A stretch of 64,000 bases of DNA from Vulcanisaeta sp. JCM 14467 (GTDB taxonomy: Archaea; Thermoproteota; Thermoprotei; Thermoproteales; Thermocladiaceae). Below the pieces are notes generated by a model. It had not been told where the DNA came from, did no database searches, and saw nothing but the letters and a program-made list of their open reading frames with translations. The stretch spans positions 1 through 64,000 of the forward strand of contig NZ_BBDM01000014.1 in the NCBI RefSeq assembly GCF_001316245.1, given 5' to 3'. The position numbers and the translations under genes are program-made. Every line of letters begins with the position of its first letter. Positions within the stretch are counted from its first letter, which is position 1. This document shows, piece after piece, positions 59,859-64,000 of the stretch.

Positions 59859-59907
59859 CGAACCACCGACTACAGGTTTGCCTTAATATTAATTACCCAC
59901 TGAAGTC

Positions 59908-60976
59908 TTACCTGCCCTCAACTGTGAGTCTCCTTATCTCATTTATTATGAGCGTAGTTGGATCCTCCATCCTGTTCAGTATGGAGCTCGTATCAACACG
60001 CTCATTGTCTGCCTTAAGAATTGAGTCAAGCACCACCAGGCAATCTTCATCAACACATCTATAAAGTGGTAATCCCTTACTCATCAGATAATCATCGATG
60101 TAATAATGCTGAGGGAAGTAACTAATGGCCGGTGTACCAAGTAATGCGGCCTCATGGGCCATCGTTGAGCCACCTGTTATCACCAGTCTTGCGTGCCATG
60201 ATAGATCAAGACCATCCAGCTTCATGTTTCTCGGTATTATTAACTTACCAAGCTTGAGAAAAAGCCCTAACTCGGACTTTATCAATTCCTCCTGGTATGG
60301 ATACCTCGGGAACATCACCACGTAATACCCTCTCTCAAGAACCTTCCTAGCCATCCTAATTAATAGCCGTGATTTATCACCATAACCATAGTAGGAAGCT
60401 CTTGCCTCCTCAAACCTAATGACGACAAACTCCTTACTCCTAAGCCCAAGCTTGTTAATAGAGTCACCAGTTGGTTTGAACCTATTTACCCACATGAGCT
60501 CAAAAACACCGTCAAATGCCCTGACCTTATCAATCTCAGCACTGGGTATGTACTTGGCCCACTCACTCATTGGTATTGCTGAGGGCACTATTACTGTGCT
60601 GGCCAATGGCAGGGTCAGCTTATTAACGAAGTACGAATGGGCAGTATCCGTTAACGCTATTATTGGCTTACCAAGACCAAAGGCAACCCTAACGGCATCC
60701 GGCGACGTCAACGATACATGAACATCAAAGTCCCTAACCACATCAAGCAATGCCAACTGCCTCTCAATACCCCTTAGCAACTTCTCCCTAGGCTCTCACC
60801 ATGATAGCCAACGCACTCATAATGCAGGTTAAACATGTCTAAAACCTCCTCCACATAATCGTACTTCCTACACGTTATTACAAAGTCTATACCACTCCTC
60901 CTACCCTCCATGCTAAGCACGGCGGCAATCCTAGCTGCTTAGCCGTTAATGCATCAAACCATGCCTTAATAACCAT
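59908..60976 (-). CDS. DUF354-type glycosyltransferase-like protein, frame-broken
   Basis: The product of about 356 residues starts MVIKAWFDALTAKQ at 60976. A break near 60935 continues ARIAAVLSMEGRRSGIDFVITCRKYDYVEEVLDMF, another near 60790 continues EKLLRGIERQLALLDVV, and the rest is intact: VHVSLTSPDAVRVAFGLGKPIIALTDTAHS, ESRGYYVVMFPRYPYQ-like YYVVMFPRYPYQEELI, and LVITGGSTMAHEAALLGTPAISYFP. This is the archaeal DUF354 family, related to UDP-sugar 2-epimerase and GT-B transferases. Its place next to the epimerase and phosphate transferase indicates a role in surface glycan synthesis. Confidence 0.78.
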
Positions 60977-61005
60977 TACTTAAAGACGCAGTTAATAGGT
61001 ATATT

Positions 61006-61309
61006 TTAACTTTCAGGTTTAATGCGACGACCACCAACAAGACTTACGTATTCACCTAACTTTACACACTTATCGACCTCCTCAAGCACGCCCCTAGGTA
61101 GGTTTATGGAAACCACTGCTATGTTTAGGCTGACCTTCCGCGATATTCGCACCGCCCACGAATATCCTCAACGGGGTCCTAGAAAGAGGCGATCCACAGA
61201 CTGGACAATGATAACCCCAATACCTGAGTACCTCATCGATGCTCTTGAGCTGGTGGTCGTTGTAAAATACGAAGCCGCATGAATGGCACTTAATTATAAT
61301 CGGCATCAT
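61006..61309 (-). CDS. Zinc-ribbon plus ribbon-helix-helix-like small protein, one frameshift
   Basis: The N-terminal 45 residues form a zinc ribbon: IIIKCHSCGFVFYNDHQL and YHCPVCGSPLS (two CxxC knuckles). The start frame continues to a stop at 61094, but an overlapping frame from about 61150 reads AVRISRKVSLNIAVVSINLPRGVLEEVDKCVKLGEYVS, which has the pattern of a MetJ/Arc ribbon-helix-helix strand and helix, ending at 61006. One indel near 61130-61160 joins both to about 100 residues. Zinc-ribbon/RHH fusions are small DNA-binding proteins of archaea. The target is unknown. Confidence 0.55.
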
Positions 61310-61431
61310 GAATGCTCATCGTAATTATTTTATAAAAGTTACTACCATTATTCCACATATGTTACTGATATTTTACAAGTATTATATAAATAACATGCAT
61401 AGGATATCTCACTGATTAAGCCAATTAGTAA

Positions 61432-62031
61432 TCACTCATGGATGCCCATGGTTAAGCCGGTATATGCATAAACTAACCCGTCGAGCTCGTCAAGTGTTAA
61501 GTATGGATACCTAGTTCTAAATACATCCTTCTTCCCATAAGCCATATCCTCATTAACAACCCTAATCTTAACATCAACATCCCTTAATGACTTCACGAAA
61601 TCCCTAACAAGTCCCGATACGCCGGGGCTCGTACCAATTATTAAATTTATACTTGACCGCCTAGCCAGTCTCCTTATCATCCTAATGAGCCTTACGAAGC
61701 TGAGTGTTACGTGGATTAAGGGCACATCATTCGCAAGTATAATGGCGCCACACCTAGAATTACCAATGTCAACCCCAACATTCAATTCATTAAGGCCTAA
61801 CCCATTAATTACCGATTCAATTAAGTCATCAACACTCGAACCACTTAGTACCATTACCCTGGGACAACGAACTAAATCCGCCATATACCTCTCGACAATC
61901 ACGAAATCAAGCCCCAGGCAATCCCCCTCGCTACCAACGTACCTTAACGCGACGTGTTCAGGAAAGACGAGTTTCCTAAGTAGGTTCCAGGTGGATGACC
62001 TACCGGCAAAGCCGAGTTTAAAGCCATCCAC
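61432..62031 (-). CDS. RNase H-fold nuclease-like protein (RuvC/YqgF type)
   Basis: This intact protein has 199 residues. From residue 84 there is NVGVDIGNSRCGAIILANDVPLIHVTL, the first strands of an RNase H-like fold with Asp88. Later come NLIIGTSPGVSGLVRDFV, IRVVNEDMAYGKKDV with Glu161, and TLDELDGLVYAYTGLTMG with Asp181 or Asp184. The order Asp-Glu-Asp and the spacing match RuvC/YqgF-type resolvase nucleases. The first 80 residues are a separate alpha/beta part. Cellular role is unknown; it may act in DNA or RNA processing. It is divergent from the MBL-fold gene. Confidence 0.55.
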   Translation of the reverse strand: MDGFKLGFAGRSSTWNLLRKLVFPEHVALRYVGSEGDCLGLDFVIVERYMADLVRCPRVMVLSGSSVDDLIESVINGLGLNELNVGVDIGNSRCGAIILANDVPLIHVTLSFVRLIRMIRRLARRSSINLIIGTSPGVSGLVRDFVKSLRDVDVKIRVVNEDMAYGKKDVFRTRYPYLTLDELDGLVYAYTGLTMGIHE

Positions 62032-62084
62032 TGGGCTTATGTGAAACTAAAGACATTATAAATCTTACATGTCAGATTAGGTAT

Positions 62085-63038
62085 ATGGAGGTTGTGCCAA
62101 TAGCCGAGGAGAGCCTTGGGGTTAGGTCAATGGCAATGTTTGTGAGGACGAGGGATCTATCAATACTCCTGGACCCTGGGATCAGCCTATCGCCAAATAG
62201 GTACGGCTTACCGCCACATCCCCGTGAGTTGGAGAGGGTTAGGGCTCTGAGGAGTGTTCTGGAGAAGTATGCGGAGGAGACTAATTACGTGTTCATAAGC
62301 CACTACCACAGGGACCACTTCACAGTACCGTACCAAAGCATTTACATGGGTACGACAAACGATAGTTACAGGAAGGTATACAGTGGTAAGGTTGTGCTTA
62401 TGAAGTCGCCAGATGATGAGAACTGGAGCCAGAGGAGGAGGTATTACGGGTTAAGGAGAGCCATTGAGGGTATTGCGAAGGAGTTGGTGTTTGTGGACGG
62501 TAAGGAGTTCAATATAGGCTCAACGAGGCTCGTTATATCGCAGTCACTGCCGCATGGTGAGGAAAACGCTAGGACGGGTAGGGTGGTGGCAATCACGATA
62601 ATCGAGGATGATGAAACATTAACCTTCATGCCGGATGTTGAGGGGCCGGTCTCGCAATCAGCCATTGACTATGTCATGAGTATGAAACCTAAAACATTAG
62701 TGGTTGGCGGGCCACCGCTGTATCTATCAAGGAGGGGTTTTGGCGAGGAATACGTGAGTAACGCCTTAAGGAATCTCACGGCAATTCTAAGGGCGGGATT
62801 CCTCAATAGGTTAATCATAGCCCATCACACGTTGAGGGATTTGGATTGGAGGAATAAATTGAGGGCGTTATTCGAGGAGGCAAGTAGATTGGGAGTTTCG
62901 GTAATGACGTATGCGGGGCTGCTTAACCGTGAGGATGAATTGCTCGAGGCAATGAGGAGGGAGTTATACGCGAGGGAGCCGCCACCCAGGGATTACCTAG
63001 TGCAGTTCAGGAGGGTTAGGGATGAGGGTGAGGATTGA
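62085..63038 (+). CDS. UPF0282 metallo-beta-lactamase-fold hydrolase
   Basis: This intact 317-residue protein has FISHYHRDHFTVPY (HxHxDH metal site), SQSLPHGEENARTGRVVAITI, FMPDVEGPVSQSAIDYVM (Asp) and LIIAHHTLRDLDWRNKL (last His). It belongs to the archaeal UPF0282 group of unknown function. N-terminal MEVVPIAEESLGVRSMAMFVRT and LLDPGISLSPNRYGLPPHP are typical of it. Nucleic acid or small-ester hydrolysis is possible. Its stop is immediately next to the stop of the convergent rpl37e, with no space between. Confidence 0.87.
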   Translation: MEVVPIAEESLGVRSMAMFVRTRDLSILLDPGISLSPNRYGLPPHPRELERVRALRSVLEKYAEETNYVFISHYHRDHFTVPYQSIYMGTTNDSYRKVYSGKVVLMKSPDDENWSQRRRYYGLRRAIEGIAKELVFVDGKEFNIGSTRLVISQSLPHGEENARTGRVVAITIIEDDETLTFMPDVEGPVSQSAIDYVMSMKPKTLVVGGPPLYLSRRGFGEEYVSNALRNLTAILRAGFLNRLIIAHHTLRDLDWRNKLRALFEEASRLGVSVMTYAGLLNREDELLEAMRRELYAREPPPRDYLVQFRRVRDEGED

Positions 63039-63230
63039 TTATCTTAACCTAGCCCTAGTCAGTGGGTGCTTGGTCTGCCATGAGTAGCGCCTAATCCTCT
63101 TAGACCTACCCCAGCCACAGGCTGCGCAGTAGCCCTTGACAGGGTTATACGCGTGCCTACCACACCTAGGGCATCTAATGTGTGTCCAGCCCCTATTCAT
63201 CTTACCAAAGCTTGGCGTACCCTTAACCAT
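63039..63230 (-). CDS. rpl37e: 50S ribosomal protein L37e
   Basis: This zinc-binding ribosomal protein of 63 residues starts [20 protein letters not shown]. The two CxxC pairs are in [11 protein letters not shown] and YCAACGWG, and the basic end is [14 protein letters not shown]. Length and motif order match archaeal and eukaryotic L37e. An LSm gene that often precedes it in archaea is not seen here. It is essential and intact, which helps assess the quality of this part of the sequence. Confidence 0.95.
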   Translation of the reverse strand: MVKGTPSFGKMNRGWTHIRCPRCGRHAYNPVKGYCAACGWGRSKRIRRYSWQTKHPLTRARLR

Positions 63231-63337
63231 ACATTGACCACGTTAAGTCCACTGCTTTATAACTTTTGCCGCCTCAACCTAATTAACACGATTTGCAACG
63301 CTTTTTATCCTAATTCTATCACCAATTTACCAATAGC

Positions 63338-63838
63338 ATGAGCAATACTGAAATTACAGAGACAAGGATTAGAGAAGCCGTCACTCAATGCCTTAATTAC
63401 GTGGGTATTCCCATTGATAAATGCCTACTCCGTATTTATAATTGCAAAAACGTTAGTAATGCCCATTACGCCGGCGTTTACGTATTCTTTGATGAATCCA
63501 CGATATACTACGTTGGCGAGACCGACGACATTGCGCGTAGGTTATCAAGAGAACACTGTGCAGTGCATATAGGTGGTTCCGAGGGTGTTGTTAGGTTCCT
63601 AATGTATTACCTAGACCACATCTGTGACTTAAGGGCTGAGTGGGAAAGATTAAGTGTGAGGGACAGGGAGGAATTCGTTAAAGGAGTCCTAAGGAGATTA
63701 ATTCATGGCCTTGGGATATTCGTGGTAATGTGCGATGATTTGAAGGATGAGACTCACGGTGGTAAGATGGTAAGGAGCAAGCTTGAGGAGTGCTTAATTG
63801 AGAAGTTAAATCCTGCATTAAATCCTATAAAGGGGTAG
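63338..63838 (+). CDS. Stand-alone GIY-YIG nuclease-like protein
   Basis: The protein has 166 residues. After a 40-residue N-terminus with two Cys (CLLRIYNC) comes the GIY-YIG core: AGVYVFFDESTIYYVGETDDIARRLSREH, with GVY, YVG and the catalytic Arg. The C-terminal LEECLIEKLNPALNP provides the Glu and Asn expected at the end of the domain. All catalytic residues thus appear present. It is not UvrC (too short) nor clearly an intron endonuclease. Role may be in repair, restriction or mobility. It starts 107 bases from the divergent rpl37e. Confidence 0.72.
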   Translation: MSNTEITETRIREAVTQCLNYVGIPIDKCLLRIYNCKNVSNAHYAGVYVFFDESTIYYVGETDDIARRLSREHCAVHIGGSEGVVRFLMYYLDHICDLRAEWERLSVRDREEFVKGVLRRLIHGLGIFVVMCDDLKDETHGGKMVRSKLEECLIEKLNPALNPIKG

Positions 63839-63854
63839 GTGATTTTATTCCTGT

Positions 63855-64000
63855 ATGAGTAAATTACCGCTTGAGGGTATTAAAGTAATTGATTTGACGC
63901 ATTCCGCAGCTGGGCCATTTGCGACTTACTTGGTGATTTGGGCGCTGAGGTTGTTAAGGTTGAGTCTCCCGAGGGTGATATGACTAAGTCGTGGGGTCAC
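63855..64000 (+). CDS. CoA transferase family III, N-terminal part, frame-broken
   Basis: From ATG 63855 the product reads MSKLPLEGIKVIDLTHSAAGPFATYL, the start of CaiB/BaiF-type CoA transferases. The frame then breaks near 63935; the continuation GDLGAEVVKVESPEGDMTKSWG is the conserved N-terminal region, including the Glu-Val-Val-Lys-Val-Glu strand. The gene runs out of the window. These enzymes move CoA between acids, for example in fatty acid, carnitine or oxalate metabolism. The substrate cannot be told from the fragment. Confidence 0.8.

Noticed and set aside
1430..60976. Reading the many broken genes as a genome in decay or as programmed frameshifting
   Set aside because: Breaks hit essential single-copy genes and fall mostly in homopolymers with one base missing; no slippery site or structure is shared.
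1..64000. CRISPR arrays, insertion sequences with transposase, rRNA operon
   Set aside because: No regular spaced repeats, transposase motifs or rRNA sequence were seen on either strand.

Overview
The window comes from a thermophilic crenarchaeon, most likely a member of the Thermoproteales close to Vulcanisaeta or Caldivirga. The reasons are a Cren7-type chromatin protein, archaeal L37e ribosomal protein, archaeal-type GluRS, GatD, Elp3, KsgA, UMP kinase and RNase Z, three traces of the Thermoproteales multicopy family PaRep2b, VapBC pairs, and intermediate GC content with leaderless-looking starts behind TATA boxes. I see no CRISPR array, rRNA, insertion sequence or convincing tRNA gene. 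Genus-level placement is inference.

A dominant technical feature is that about half of the long genes, including essential single-copy ones (topA, gltX, elp3, the XPD-like helicase, thrC), are cut by one-base shifts. Most fall in short homopolymers and look like a missing base, so the sequence is best read as a draft with indel errors. I annotate such genes as one CDS over the full span and state where the frame breaks.

Layout. 1-492: broken PaRep2b tail. 0.6-9.1 kb: an unknown protein, a short-chain dehydrogenase, a DASS-type transporter, a binding-protein-like gene coupled to an MFS transporter, sfsA, gatD, a vapBC pair and a small unknown gene. 9.2-13.5 kb: an NAD-dependent formate dehydrogenase operon (NuoE-NuoF fusion plus molybdopterin subunit). 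13.5-31 kb: housekeeping and information processing (amine-dehydrogenase-like protein, Cren7, pyrH, HD hydrolase, ksgA, rnz, a regulator, radical SAM protein, second SDR, tenA, topoisomerase IA, XPD-like helicase, elp3, nitrilase-like amidohydrolase, acyl-CoA dehydrogenase). 31-34 kb: erythrin-VIT1 iron protein, an aspartic-protease-like gene with an overlapping small ORF, and an ATPase behind a large palindrome. 34-57.5 kb: histidine use (hutU, a ureohydrolase, hutH, hutI) interspersed with two APC amino-acid permeases, a YeiH-like membrane protein, vapBC, superoxide dismutase, a CaCA exchanger, PaRep2b, folP, rpiA, threonine dehydratase, an aminotransferase, threonine synthase and gltX. 58-61 kb: a surface-glycan cluster. 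61-64 kb: a zinc-ribbon/RHH small regulator, an RNase H-fold protein, a UPF0282 metallo-hydrolase, rpl37e, a lone GIY-YIG protein and the start of a CoA transferase.

Together the genes suggest a heterotroph that imports amino acids and breaks down histidine to glutamate via urocanate, draws electrons from formate to NAD, and manages oxygen and iron stress with superoxide dismutase and an erythrin-VIT1 exporter. The most interesting signals are the dispersed Hut pathway with a 20-base element shared by the promoters of hutU and the neighbouring permease, a ureohydrolase lacking its first metal-binding histidine, a protease-like protein whose catalytic Asp is Asn and which overlaps a 53-codon ORF, a 35-base palindrome at an ATPase promoter, and the possible LAGLIDADG-like motif in PaRep2b.
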